In this document: positions 40,969 through 53,010 of the stretch, one piece after another
Layout of the letters: each line of letters opens with the position of its first letter
Numbering within the stretch: the stretch's first letter is position 1
Assembly (NCBI GenBank): GCA_903911085.1
Contig: CAIWCC010000104.1
Coordinates: forward strand, 50,334-114,333
DNA from: an uncultured Bacteroidales bacterium
GTDB taxonomy: Bacteria; Bacteroidota; Bacteroidia; Bacteroidales; Paludibacteraceae
Reading direction: 5' to 3'
DNA: 64,000 bases
Program-made: the position numbers and the translations under genes
Notes under the pieces: generated by a model
What the model saw: only the letters and a program-made list of their open reading frames with translations
Databases searched by the model: none
What the model was told of the DNA's origin: nothing

Positions 40969-42846
40969 TTATTTTTTACCTTTTACTGCTTTTTGTTGCT
41001 CACGTTGCATTTTTTCTAGTCTATCCATAAAGCCATTCTTTTTTGCAGGTTTTTTACTATTACTAGCACGTTTTGCATGTAACTGAGCTAATAATTTCTT
41101 TTCGTCAACGAAACCTCTAATAACATAGGTTTGAATTACTGTAATTAATGTTGAAACGAAATAGTAATAGCTCAAACCTGAAGCATAACTGTTAAACATA
41201 AACATGAACATTACTGGCATTAAATACATCATCCATTTCATACCTGGAATTTGATCATTTCCTGCAGAGCCAGCCATTGTTAGTTTTGTTGATAAAATAC
41301 TAGTAACTGTCATTAGTAAACAAAATAAACTGACATGACTACCAAATCCAAAAGGTACAACGAAGGGCAATTGCATAATTGAATCGTAGGTAGATAAATC
41401 GGTTGCCCACAAAAAACTTTGTTGACGTAATTCTATTGCAGCAGGGAAAAAACTGAATAAGGCAAATAAAATAGGCATTTGTAGTAGTGAAGGTAAGCAG
41501 CCACTCATAGGACTTACACCTACTTTTCCATACAAATCCATAGTTGCTTTTTGACGTTCAGCAGCTTTATCGGCAGGTATTTTTGCATTAATCTCGTCTA
41601 TTTCTGGTTTCAAAACACGCATTTTGGCACTAGAAATATAAGACTTATATGTTAATGGGAATAACAGCATTTTAATTACTATGGTCATTATCAGAATAAT
41701 TAAACCAAAGTTAGATAAAAATTGACTGAAGAAATTAAACATTGGAATAATCATAAATTGATTGACCCAACCAAAAATACCCCAACCAAGTGGAATTAAT
41801 TTATTCAATTTTAATTTTGCATCGCCATCTAAATTTTTATCATAAGCAGCCAAAGTTTTATATTGGTTTGGACCAAAGAATAACTTGAAAGTAGTTGGCA
41901 CTTTGCCAGTTGGGTCAAAACCTACAGTAAAATCGGCAGTATATGACTTCAAGTATCCTGAATCTTCGGCTTCCATTTTACTATTAAGCTTTGTGGAACT
42001 AATTGATTCATCAGCAATCAGAATACTGCTAAAAAACTGATCTTTAAAGGCAATCCATTTTATTTTATTTGGAATGTCCTTCACCTCATCTTCACTCTCA
42101 CTTAGTTTATCTAAGTCATCAGCCACATATTTGTACTCAATTGCAGAATAACGATTTTCGAAAGTATAACCTTTTTCTTGTTGTCTGATTTTTGTTGCCC
42201 ACTGCATTTCCAATGAGTTTACTCCCGCAGGTAAAACAGTGTTCATGGCATTCGCTTTAACCCCAAAACTTAGCATATAATTGTTGGCAGGCAAAGTATA
42301 AACAAAATCCATATAAGCTGCACCATTTGTTTTTAATCTCAATACTAAGGTTTGATTTCCATTTCCATCTTTAGTTACAACAGAAACTGGTTCAAAAAAC
42401 AAATTGGTAGTATTTAACACACGACTGTTATTTGTAACTAATGTAAAACCCATGTTACTTTCCTTTGCATCAAAAAGTAATAATGGCAATGAGTCGTGGG
42501 TTTGGAATTTCTTTAATTGTGCTGAATAAATTCTACCACCTTTGTTTGTAAATTTCAACTTTACTAACTCGTTTTCAAGTGTATAAAATTTTTCTTGACC
42601 TTGAGCGGACATGCTAAAATTGCCATAAGAATTGGCTATTGACGCTGTGTCATTTACTACTGAATCCTTTTTTACTTCAGTATTAGCGCTATTTTTAGTA
42701 ATGGCAGTTGCTTCAACTTTACTTTGTTGCACTAATGCAATTGAGTCGTTATATTTAATTTGAGCTTCGCTAGGTTTGTTTAAAACCGAAAAGCCAACAA
42801 GTATGAGTGCTATTAGCACAAAACCTAGAATCGTATTTTTATCCAT
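40969..42846 (-). CDS. yidC: Membrane protein insertase YidC
   Basis: Inserts and folds inner-membrane proteins with or without SecYEG. The 625-residue protein has TM1 (MDKNTILGFVLIALILVGFSV), a large periplasmic domain (about 60-370) with LKFTNKGGRIYSAQLKKF, and the conserved five-helix core (about 375-590) with SSAKMRVLKPEIDEINAKIP, GVSPMSGCLPSLLQMPILFALF and the YASGLSYYYFVSTLITVIQTYVI end. The C-terminal 35 residues are Lys-rich (KKPAKKNGFMDRLEKMQREQ), typical for ribosome contact. It follows pyrG by 124 bp. Confidence 0.96.
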   Translation of the reverse strand: MDKNTILGFVLIALILVGFSVLNKPSEAQIKYNDSIALVQQSKVEATAITKNSANTEVKKDSVVNDTASIANSYGNFSMSAQGQEKFYTLENELVKLKFTNKGGRIYSAQLKKFQTHDSLPLLLFDAKESNMGFTLVTNNSRVLNTTNLFFEPVSVVTKDGNGNQTLVLRLKTNGAAYMDFVYTLPANNYMLSFGVKANAMNTVLPAGVNSLEMQWATKIRQQEKGYTFENRYSAIEYKYVADDLDKLSESEDEVKDIPNKIKWIAFKDQFFSSILIADESISSTKLNSKMEAEDSGYLKSYTADFTVGFDPTGKVPTTFKLFFGPNQYKTLAAYDKNLDGDAKLKLNKLIPLGWGIFGWVNQFMIIPMFNFFSQFLSNFGLIILIMTIVIKMLLFPLTYKSYISSAKMRVLKPEIDEINAKIPADKAAERQKATMDLYGKVGVSPMSGCLPSLLQMPILFALFSFFPAAIELRQQSFLWATDLSTYDSIMQLPFVVPFGFGSHVSLFCLLMTVTSILSTKLTMAGSAGNDQIPGMKWMMYLMPVMFMFMFNSYASGLSYYYFVSTLITVIQTYVIRGFVDEKKLLAQLHAKRASNSKKPAKKNGFMDRLEKMQREQQKAVKGKK

Positions 42847-42970
42847 TTTAAATAAATTACTTTCAACGCCTTTAGTGGTGATGAAATTAGTTTTGTTTCA
42901 ATATTGTAAAATTGATCTTAATTGTATAATAGTTTTAAAAAAAATATACATATTAACTGTTTTGTTTTTT

Positions 42971-45215
<2,245 letters not shown>

Positions 45216-46025
45216 ATGCGTAAACCGGTTATTCAGCTTTTGTTCTTCATGTCGTTAGTATTTCAGCTAACATCATGTATTACAACGCACAATACAAATT
45301 ATTTGCAACCTCCTAAAAATTCCATTCCTGCTTATAAGGACACTGTTTCATATCAAGATTATCGTCTACGTGCTGGAGATAAACTTTATATCCAAGTATA
45401 TTCATTGGACGAAAAAACGAATACACTTTTTAATGGTAGTTCCAATTCAAATATGCAAATGATGATGATGGGTGGTGGTTCAGGTGCAAACGAAAGTTCT
45501 GATTTATATACTAATACGATTCAACCAAATGGCTGTGTTAGACTTCCTTTAGTTGGTGAAGTTTCGGTTATTGGTAAAACACTTCGCGAAGCCAAACAAG
45601 TTTTAGAAGAAGCTATTAAACCTGTATTAAAGCTTAATTCTGTTGATATACGTATGATGAGCCGCTTCTTTAATATTATTGGAGCTGGAAAATCGGGTCG
45701 TTATCCTTTGCCTCGCGAAAAGGTGAACATTTATCAAGCAATAGCAATGTCGGGCGATTTTGGCTTTTATGCAGACAAAAGCAAAATTAAAATTCTGCGT
45801 GAAACAGAAAATGGAACTCAAATAAAGGTGTTTGATGCTCGTAGTATTGATATTATTCATTCAGAATTCTATTATTTGGAACCAAACGATATTATTTTTC
45901 TTCAGCCTTTGAATGAACAATTCTTTGGAGTATCCACCTTTTGGAATGCTGTTTCAACGATTGTAACTTCTTACTCTTTTGGAGTTATTATTTATAAAAG
46001 TTTCTTTCAAACAACAACTCCTTAA
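45216..46025 (+). CDS. Polysaccharide export (OPX/Wza-like) lipoprotein 1
   Basis: Outer-membrane or periplasmic polysaccharide export protein. The frame is open from 45135, but a promoter lies inside that part and the ATG at 45216 begins a lipoprotein signal (MRKPVIQLLFFMSLVFQLTSC); 269 residues. The PES domain has YQDYRLRAGDKLYIQVYSLD and NGCVRLPLVGEVSVIGKTLREA. It is followed by a SLBB-type region with GRYPLPREKVNIYQAIAMSGDFG. The C-terminal segment STFWNAVSTIVTSYSFGVII is hydrophobic. It is short compared with E. coli Wza (about 380), as is usual in Bacteroidetes. Confidence 0.9.
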   Translation: MRKPVIQLLFFMSLVFQLTSCITTHNTNYLQPPKNSIPAYKDTVSYQDYRLRAGDKLYIQVYSLDEKTNTLFNGSSNSNMQMMMMGGGSGANESSDLYTNTIQPNGCVRLPLVGEVSVIGKTLREAKQVLEEAIKPVLKLNSVDIRMMSRFFNIIGAGKSGRYPLPREKVNIYQAIAMSGDFGFYADKSKIKILRETENGTQIKVFDARSIDIIHSEFYYLEPNDIIFLQPLNEQFFGVSTFWNAVSTIVTSYSFGVIIYKSFFQTTTP

Positions 46026-46077
46026 ATTTTTACAATTTAAGTGTTATATCTATTAATCATCGGTTGTTCAATTAATT

Positions 46078-46830
46078 ATGATAAATAAAACTCAACTTTT
46101 CGTGTTTTTGTTAGCACTGTTGTCACTAACATCGTGTTACAATTATAAAAACCTACGATTATTACAAGAAAACAATAAATCTTTACCGACTTACGATAAA
46201 AGTAATTATGCTGATTATCAAATACGTGTAAACGATGAAATTATTTATCGGTTAATTACTTCCGATGAAACAATTTCGAAGTTAATATCTCCACAAATGA
46301 GTGGTGGGGGTAACATGATGTATCAAAATTCATATAGGGTTTTTATTGATGGTACCATCGATTTGCCTTTTATTAGTAAAATTCCTGTTGTTGGACTTAC
46401 ACTTATTGAAGCATCACTCGAAGTTGAAAAACGTTTTAAAGAACTTATTCCAGACGCAGTGGTAAAATTAAGTCTTCAAAATAAAAATTTCACAATATTT
46501 GGTGATGCCGGCTCTGGTATTTTTCCAATTTACAAAGAAAAGTTGACGATTTTTCAAGCTTTGGCTATGTCTGGCGATTTTAACGATGCTAGTGATCGTA
46601 AACATGTTCGTATTATTCGCGAAACTGATAAAGGTACTAAAATTTTGGAATTCGATATTCGCCCGAAAAGTATCATTGATTCAAAGTATTATTATATTTA
46701 TCCTAATGATATTATTTATGTTAGAAGAGAATTTTCAAGTTTCTACAAAGTGAATAATTATTCCGCCTTATTAGGAATTATTACTTTTTCAATGTCATTA
46801 TTATTTAATGTGTTGAATTACAATAAATAG
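46078..46830 (+). CDS. Polysaccharide export (OPX/Wza-like) lipoprotein 2
   Basis: Second OPX protein of 250 residues in tandem with the first. Lipobox LLSLTSC (Cys20), PES block YADYQIRVNDEIIYRLITSD, FIDGTIDLPFISKIPVVGLTLIEA, and the SLBB-like FPIYKEKLTIFQALAMSGDFN. It ends in a hydrophobic YSALLGIITFSMSLLFNVLN. It is clearly paralogous to the 45216 gene (both have the AMSGDF motif and a terminal helix). Two adjacent OPX genes may form a hetero-oligomer or serve two chains; I cannot distinguish these. Confidence 0.9.
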   Translation: MINKTQLFVFLLALLSLTSCYNYKNLRLLQENNKSLPTYDKSNYADYQIRVNDEIIYRLITSDETISKLISPQMSGGGNMMYQNSYRVFIDGTIDLPFISKIPVVGLTLIEASLEVEKRFKELIPDAVVKLSLQNKNFTIFGDAGSGIFPIYKEKLTIFQALAMSGDFNDASDRKHVRIIRETDKGTKILEFDIRPKSIIDSKYYYIYPNDIIYVRREFSSFYKVNNYSALLGIITFSMSLLFNVLNYNK

Positions 46831-46893
46831 AATGATTAATTAAAATAAACAATTAGAACATATTAAAAACATATTAACAACCAGTAGCTCAAT

Positions 46894-49290
46894 ATGGAAC
46901 AAAATAATTATGAGAAACCATTTATGGAGGAGGAAGAAGAATCGAGTTTTGACATCATGGAATGGATGTCGTATTTTCTTCATTTTTGGTATTTATTCGT
47001 TATCGGTATAATTCTTTCTTTAGGTCTTGCATATTTAGAAAATAGGTCGTGGTTACCCGCTTTTCAAACAGCTGGAACGGTTATGATTGAAGAATATCGG
47101 GGCGTTTCAAGTGGCTCACAGGCTCTTATGCAGGGATTTGGAGTTGAAACGGGTTATCGAAATGTTAACAATCAGGTTATCATGTTAGGCTCTTACGACT
47201 TAGTTTGTAAGGTTGTGGATAGCTTGCCAAATATTAAAGTAGATTATATTTCGAAAGGAAGTTTCAAATCTCGTAATTTGTATAAAGCTTCTCCAATTAA
47301 AATTGAAACAGATTTTATTGCACCTGAAGCATATAATATCCTTTTCAAAATTAAACTACGAGCTAATGGAACATATAGTATAACTGTAGAAGATAATAAA
47401 TTATATAGCAATTTCCTTTTAGAGGGACGTTATGGACAACCTGTGCAGCATAATTTGTTTTTTATTACAGTAAATAATGTGGATAAATATGCAGGAAATT
47501 CCGAAATATATTTTCAATTTCGCTCTAGAGAATCATTAGTTTCAGACTTTTCTTCTCGACTAAATTTTAAATATGTCGTTGAAGGTTCATCGGTTTTACA
47601 GGTTTCATTAGTGAGTGAAACTCCTGAACGTGATGTTGATTTCATTAACAAATTGTGCGAAACCTTCTTAGCACAAAATCTTGAAAGAAAAAATGATGCA
47701 GCCAACAAGACTATGAAATTTATTGATTCACAACTAAGTGTTGTAGAGGATAAATTAAATGTCTCTGAGGGTGAAATGACACATTTTAGACAAAGCAACC
47801 AAATTGTAGATGTGTCGAGTCATACTAGCGAGTTGCTAGGTAAAGCCACCAAATTTGATGCTCAACAAGCGGAAATTAAATTACGTGAAACATATTTAGA
47901 TTATTTAACTAAGTATTTGAAGACAAATTTAGCAGATGGAACTGTAGTTGCTCCGTCTAGCTTAGGACTTAACGAACCAATGTTAATGGCTCTTGTTCAA
48001 CAAATTAATGATTTGGAAATTCAACGTAGCGAAGTGACGGAGAAAAATATGTATTATGCCAAATATAGCAAAGAAATTGAAAATGTTACCAAAACCATTA
48101 TGGAAGTGGTAAAAAGTATGCGTGCATCTTTGAATATTGAGAAAAACGATTTCACGACTCGATTTGCAAAAGTTAAGCAAGAAATTGAAGAATTACCAAA
48201 AAAAGAATTAGAAATGATTGCTATCGAACGTAAATATAAGATGGACGATAATTATTATACCTTCTTTCTTCAAAAAAGAGCTGAATCTGAGATTCTTAAA
48301 GCATCAAATACACCCGATAATAATATATTGGATAAAGCACGAGTTCTTTCAGTAACAAATGCCGACACAAAGTCAAAGAAAACCCTGATATTTTTACTTT
48401 TTGGTATTTTAATTCCAACCTTAATAGTTATTATTAAAGAGTTGATGAATAATACAATACGCTCTTCAAAAGATGTTGAAGCAAATACCCCATTCCCATT
48501 AATTGGTGCTGTACGACATACAAAAAGCGATGAGCCAATGTTAGTGGCGAAAAATCCACGATCAGCTTTTACTGAAATGTTTAGGGTAATTCGCACAAGA
48601 ATTGAGTTTATTGTTCAGCGAAAAACCAATATTATTATGATGACTACCTCCACTGAGTCAGGTGATGGAAAAACATATTTTAGCATCAATTTAGCTGGTA
48701 TATATTCAATGGCTAGTCCCAAAACTATTCTTGTAGATATGGATATTAGAAAGCCAACTATTAATCAACGTTTTAATATTGTGCAAACAAATGGTGTTAC
48801 CAATTATTTAATTAATCAGTGTACACTCGATGAAATAATTGTAAGACTTCCTGGTGTAGATTTTGATATTTTACCTGCTGGAACAATTCCACCGAATTCA
48901 GGGGAGTTGATTAGATCTGATAAGTTAATTGATATGTTCGCAGAACTCCGTAAAACTTATGATTATATTATTGTCGATTCGAGTCCAATTGGAGTAGTAA
49001 CAGATGCCTATTCGTTAGCTGCTATTGCAGATGTAAATATTTTTATTGTCAGAAATGGTAAAACAAATAAAACATTCTTTAAAAAATTAAGTGCTCAATT
49101 AAAGTCGGATAAATTACCGAATATGTACACTGTTATTAATGATGTGGTTGCTGATGGAAGTAAATATTCTAAATACAAATCGTATAAGTATGCTTATTTA
49201 TTTGGATATAGTTATGGATATACATCGAAAAAGAAAAAGAATGCTTCTGATAAATATCTTCATTATTACGAGGATGATACTGAAATTTAA
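46894..49290 (+). CDS. Polysaccharide co-polymerase/tyrosine autokinase (Wzc-like)
   Basis: Inner-membrane Wzz domain fused to a BY-kinase; controls polysaccharide chain length and export. The 798-residue protein has TM1 (about 27-46), a periplasmic Wzz region with coiled coil (about 50-490) and TM2 (about 495-515, LIFLLFGILIPTLIVII). The kinase follows with Walker A around Lys593 (SGDGKTYFS), Walker A' with Asp615 and Asp617 (ILVDMDIRKP) and Walker B with Asp695 (IIVDSSP). The tail has a Tyr cluster (YSKYKSYKYAYLFGYSYGY) for autophosphorylation. It follows the OPX genes, so the three form the export complex. Confidence 0.94.
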   Translation: MEQNNYEKPFMEEEEESSFDIMEWMSYFLHFWYLFVIGIILSLGLAYLENRSWLPAFQTAGTVMIEEYRGVSSGSQALMQGFGVETGYRNVNNQVIMLGSYDLVCKVVDSLPNIKVDYISKGSFKSRNLYKASPIKIETDFIAPEAYNILFKIKLRANGTYSITVEDNKLYSNFLLEGRYGQPVQHNLFFITVNNVDKYAGNSEIYFQFRSRESLVSDFSSRLNFKYVVEGSSVLQVSLVSETPERDVDFINKLCETFLAQNLERKNDAANKTMKFIDSQLSVVEDKLNVSEGEMTHFRQSNQIVDVSSHTSELLGKATKFDAQQAEIKLRETYLDYLTKYLKTNLADGTVVAPSSLGLNEPMLMALVQQINDLEIQRSEVTEKNMYYAKYSKEIENVTKTIMEVVKSMRASLNIEKNDFTTRFAKVKQEIEELPKKELEMIAIERKYKMDDNYYTFFLQKRAESEILKASNTPDNNILDKARVLSVTNADTKSKKTLIFLLFGILIPTLIVIIKELMNNTIRSSKDVEANTPFPLIGAVRHTKSDEPMLVAKNPRSAFTEMFRVIRTRIEFIVQRKTNIIMMTTSTESGDGKTYFSINLAGIYSMASPKTILVDMDIRKPTINQRFNIVQTNGVTNYLINQCTLDEIIVRLPGVDFDILPAGTIPPNSGELIRSDKLIDMFAELRKTYDYIIVDSSPIGVVTDAYSLAAIADVNIFIVRNGKTNKTFFKKLSAQLKSDKLPNMYTVINDVVADGSKYSKYKSYKYAYLFGYSYGYTSKKKKNASDKYLHYYEDDTEI

Positions 49291-49356
49291 ATTCGAATAA
49301 ATTTTGAAGGATAAGAATTAGAATAACAATTATTTTACACATACATTTAATTAATA

Positions 49357-50505
49357 ATGAAAAAAGTAGCTTTAATTACTGGTGTTACTGGACAAGATGG
49401 TGCTTATTTAGCTGAATTACTTCTAAAAAAAGGATATATTGTTCACGGTTTAAAACGTCGATCTTCAATTTTTAACACAGATCGTATTGATCATTTATAT
49501 CAAGATCCACATGTTGATAATCGTAATTTTGTATTGCATTATGGAGATATGACTGATTCAATGAATATTACACGAATTATTCAAGAAACACAACCAGATG
49601 AAATATACAATTTGGCTGCAATGAGTCATGTTAAAGTAAGTTTTGATACTCCAGAATATACAGCAAATGCGGATGGAATTGGAACACTACGTTTATTAGA
49701 AGCTATTCGATTACTAGGTTTAACTGAAAAAACTCGTATTTATCAAGCATCAACATCAGAACTTTATGGTTTAGTTCAAGAAGTACCTCAAAAAGAAACC
49801 ACGCCATTTTATCCACGTTCACCATATGCGGTGGCTAAAATGTATGCCTATTGGATTACAGTAAATTATCGTGAAGCATATAAAATGCATGCTAGCAATG
49901 GAATTCTTTTCAACCATGAATCGCCACTTCGTGGTGAAACATTTGTAACACGCAAAATAACTCGTGCTGCAGCTCGAATTGCCTTAGGTATGCAAACTAA
50001 ATTATTTTTGGGCAACTTATCTTCGAAACGAGATTGGGGTCATGCAAAAGATTATGTGCGTGCAATGTATTTAATTCTACAACAAGATGAACCAAGTGAT
50101 TATGTTATAGCAACTGGTATAACTACTGAAGTTCGGGAATTTGTAAGAATGGCTTTTGCTGAAATTGGTATTGTAATTACATTCGAAGGTGAAGGAATAG
50201 ATGAAAAAGGCTATATTTCAAATATCGACGAGAAATTATTTGTAGAACAAATTGGTGCAGATTTCCTAGAATCAATTAAAGCTATACAAGGTCCTATTGT
50301 AGAAGTGGATGCAAACTATTTCCGTCCAACAGAAGTAGATTTGTTGATTGGTGATGCCACAAAATCCCGCACTAAACTTGGTTGGGTTCCCGAATACGAT
50401 CTAAAAGCATTGGTTGTAGATATGATGCATTCAGATGTAAAACTCATGAAAAAAGAGATTTACTTAAAAGAAGGTGGTTTCAATGTTCTAAATTATTTTG
50501 AATAA
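49357..50505 (+). CDS. gmd: GDP-mannose 4,6-dehydratase
   Basis: Converts GDP-D-mannose to GDP-4-keto-6-deoxy-D-mannose, first step to GDP-L-fucose. The 382-residue SDR begins [20 protein letters not shown] (GxxGxxG), then [16 protein letters not shown], a catalytic STSELYG and YxxxK within [33 protein letters not shown] and the [13 protein letters not shown] block identify Gmd. It is followed 33 bp later by fcl, completing GDP-fucose synthesis in the exopolysaccharide locus. Confidence 0.95.
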   Translation: MKKVALITGVTGQDGAYLAELLLKKGYIVHGLKRRSSIFNTDRIDHLYQDPHVDNRNFVLHYGDMTDSMNITRIIQETQPDEIYNLAAMSHVKVSFDTPEYTANADGIGTLRLLEAIRLLGLTEKTRIYQASTSELYGLVQEVPQKETTPFYPRSPYAVAKMYAYWITVNYREAYKMHASNGILFNHESPLRGETFVTRKITRAAARIALGMQTKLFLGNLSSKRDWGHAKDYVRAMYLILQQDEPSDYVIATGITTEVREFVRMAFAEIGIVITFEGEGIDEKGYISNIDEKLFVEQIGADFLESIKAIQGPIVEVDANYFRPTEVDLLIGDATKSRTKLGWVPEYDLKALVVDMMHSDVKLMKKEIYLKEGGFNVLNYFE

Positions 50506-50538
50506 GCAAAGAAATCTCCAAAAAAAGAATACTTGAGA

Positions 50539-51594
50539 ATGAATAAAAATTCTAAAATATATATTGCTGGCCATTTGGGTATGGTTGGGTCTGCTATAAA
50601 ACGAAATTTGGAAGGCAAGGGTTTTACTAACTTTGTAACTCGTTCTTTTAATGAGCTTAATTTGTTAAATGAACAAGATGTTGCACATTTTTTTAAAACT
50701 GAAAAACCAGAATATGTTGTTCTTGCTGCTGCAAAAGTAGGAGGTATTGTTGCAAATAACACTTACCGTGGTCAATTTATTTATGAAAACCTGATGATTC
50801 AAAATCATGTTATTCATCAAAGCTATTTGAATGGAGTTAAAAAACTTCTTTTTTTAGGTTCATCCTGTATTTATCCGCGTGATGCAGTTCAACCTATGAG
50901 CGAAGATGCATTATTGACAGGAACACTTGAAAGTACAAATGAACCTTATGCAATAGCAAAAATTGCAGGTATAAAAATGTGTGAAGCATATCATGCTCAG
51001 TATGGTTGCAATTTTATCTCAATAATGCCTACAAATTTATATGGTCAAAATGATAATTATGATTTAGAAAAATCGCATGTTCTACCAGCATTGATTCGTA
51101 AGATGGTTATTGGAAAATATTTGTTATCAAATGACTGGAATGCGTTAAGAACCGATTTGAATAAACGACCAATTGAAGGTGTTGATGGAACTTTTGCAGA
51201 CGATGTTATAATAAAAGTTTTAAATAAGTATGGAATTTCTGCAATAAATAATGATGTTTCAATTACTCTTTGGGGAACAGGTTCTCCAATGCGAGAATTT
51301 TTACATGTTGACGATATGGCTGATTCAAGTGTTTATTTATTAATGAATTACGATGCGCCTGATACTTTGCCATCACATGTAAATGCTGGATGTGGTTTAG
51401 ATGTAACTATAAAGGAATTGTCCGAAATTGTTCGAAAAACTGTAAATTACGAAGGAAAAATAATTTGGGATACTGAAAAGCCTGACGGAACTCCAAGAAA
51501 ACTGCTGGATGTATCAAAATTAAATAACCTTGGCTGGAAGCCGTCTATTACATTGGAAGAAGGAATTAAAAGAGTAGTGGCTGCATATTTATAG
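50539..51594 (+). CDS. fcl: GDP-L-fucose synthase
   Basis: Epimerase/reductase producing GDP-L-fucose from the Gmd product. A TTG at 50533 extends by two codons; the ATG at 50539 is the likelier start, giving 351 residues. Motifs are GHLGMVGSAIKRNLEGKG, FLGSSCIYPRDAVQPMSEDA, the YAIAKIAGIKMCEAY catalytic Tyr/Lys, and the substrate block MPTNLYGQNDNYD. WGTGSPMREFLHVDDMADS follows. The enzyme carries an insert around 190-215 (DWNALRTDLNKRPIEGVDG), as in long Bacteroidetes Fcl proteins. It ends the locus; the transcript ends at 51623-51659. Confidence 0.94.
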   Translation: MNKNSKIYIAGHLGMVGSAIKRNLEGKGFTNFVTRSFNELNLLNEQDVAHFFKTEKPEYVVLAAAKVGGIVANNTYRGQFIYENLMIQNHVIHQSYLNGVKKLLFLGSSCIYPRDAVQPMSEDALLTGTLESTNEPYAIAKIAGIKMCEAYHAQYGCNFISIMPTNLYGQNDNYDLEKSHVLPALIRKMVIGKYLLSNDWNALRTDLNKRPIEGVDGTFADDVIIKVLNKYGISAINNDVSITLWGTGSPMREFLHVDDMADSSVYLLMNYDAPDTLPSHVNAGCGLDVTIKELSEIVRKTVNYEGKIIWDTEKPDGTPRKLLDVSKLNNLGWKPSITLEEGIKRVVAAYL

Positions 51595-51622
51595 TATAAC
51601 GTTAAGTTCACAACTAGATGGG

Positions 51623-51667
51623 ATAATCCAATTGATTAATTTTTAATCAATTGGATTATTTTTTTTC
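51623..51667. terminator. Bidirectional terminator overlapping the acyltransferase 3' end
   Basis: ATAATCCAATTGATTAA at 51623-51639 pairs perfectly with TTAATCAATTGGATTAT at 51643-51659 (17 bp, 3-nt loop), followed by a T-run to 51666. The acyltransferase stop codon (51636-51638) lies inside the hairpin. Confidence 0.85.
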
Positions 51668-52955
51668 TAATATCTTGAGTTTCCAAGACTAAAGTTGATT
51701 TATTGATTACTAGATTATTATATCTAATTTTTGCTAATATTTTTTTTGCAAATCGATACCATTCTAATGCCCATTTTCCAATAATATACTGACTACAAAA
51801 AAATATCAAAATTTCTACCCAAGTTGAACTTGTTAACGATGCAAATAGTATTGTTTGTATGAGATAAAAAAATGGAAAAGTGATAATACCTAATACATAA
51901 TGAATAGAACTAAAAAAACCTTTATATTCAACATTTAAATTTTTTCTTATTAATACAGGTACAAAAAAAGGCAGTAAATTTAATATAAATCCAATGATAA
52001 ATGCAGGAAAAGAAATACATAAAAGCAAACATTCAAATAGGAGGGGAGCAGTTCTATAATATTGTTCATCAAAAATCCAAGTTTTAAAATTAAGCCTTTT
52101 AATCAGCTTCTGATATTTTGCACAAAGTGCTTTAAGAATATTAATTTTGTTTGAATCGGTTTTTTCAAACATCAAAAGTCGATTAGCAATTTGTTGTCTA
52201 GCTTCAAAAAGCATTATTGTTTTATTGTCAATCTCAAGACCATCTATTAGGCTTGAATTTGCTATCTCAATTGAAGTTTCAAAACATTCATAATTAGTTT
52301 TTGATGATATATTTAGTGTTAAATTACTAAGCTCCATATACAATCTATCTTTAATCTCATTAGTTGCAGTTACATTATTCTCGGAATATATTTCCATATA
52401 ATCAATAACATTTATTGGTTTCCCAATATTGATTATTATATGTTTTCCAAATTTGTGTAAACTTCCGAAATCTATTCCTACAGGTATTATTTTAACTGTT
52501 TTATTATTATCTAACTTCTGTTGAGCTGCAAATGCAATTCTGAAAATACCTTTTCCAAAAGTTCTTAGTTGCCGTTGTTCTCCTTGATTTCCTTCTGGCA
52601 TTATGCCAAGAGTCTTATTATCTAATAAAATATCGACACAACTTTCAAACACTAAATTATTTTTTGCTAGATTTTCCATTCCATCTCGCATTCTAAATGC
52701 AGGTAGTATTTTTATATACCGAAGAAATTTTCCCAATCTTTTATTGTTAAATAAATCAGCGCGTGCTAAGAAAGTAACTGGTGAATTGGAAGGAGCAATT
52801 GAATGTATTGCAAGAGCATCCATTAATGCATTTAAATGATTTGGAGCAAAGATTACTGGGCTATTAACAGGTATATTCTCTTTGCCTATGACAATAAATT
52901 CACCATAAAAAAGCTTGAAGGTGAAAATTACGTAATTCTTTAAAATATTTAGCAT
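51636..52955 (-). CDS. Lysophospholipid-type acyltransferase (PlsC-like)
   Basis: Membrane acyltransferase probably acting on glycerol-phosphate or lysophosphatidate. The 439-residue protein has the acyltransferase motif NHLNALMD (His-x5-Asp form seen in this subfamily), a second block FLARADLFNNKRLGKFLR, MPEGNQGEQRQLRTFGKG (motif III variant of EGTRS) and IIPVGIDFG (motif IV). The C-terminal half contains helices LLFECLLLCISFPAFIIGFIL and others, giving two or three membrane spans. Its last codons are encoded by the terminator hairpin. The exact substrate is unknown. Confidence 0.85.
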   Translation of the reverse strand: MLNILKNYVIFTFKLFYGEFIVIGKENIPVNSPVIFAPNHLNALMDALAIHSIAPSNSPVTFLARADLFNNKRLGKFLRYIKILPAFRMRDGMENLAKNNLVFESCVDILLDNKTLGIMPEGNQGEQRQLRTFGKGIFRIAFAAQQKLDNNKTVKIIPVGIDFGSLHKFGKHIIINIGKPINVIDYMEIYSENNVTATNEIKDRLYMELSNLTLNISSKTNYECFETSIEIANSSLIDGLEIDNKTIMLFEARQQIANRLLMFEKTDSNKINILKALCAKYQKLIKRLNFKTWIFDEQYYRTAPLLFECLLLCISFPAFIIGFILNLLPFFVPVLIRKNLNVEYKGFFSSIHYVLGIITFPFFYLIQTILFASLTSSTWVEILIFFCSQYIIGKWALEWYRFAKKILAKIRYNNLVINKSTLVLETQDIRKKIIQLIKN

Positions 52956-53010
52956 TGTAAAGATTGTAGATGTAAGTTTAATTTAAAAATAAGAAATCAA
53001 TTGTTTGCAA

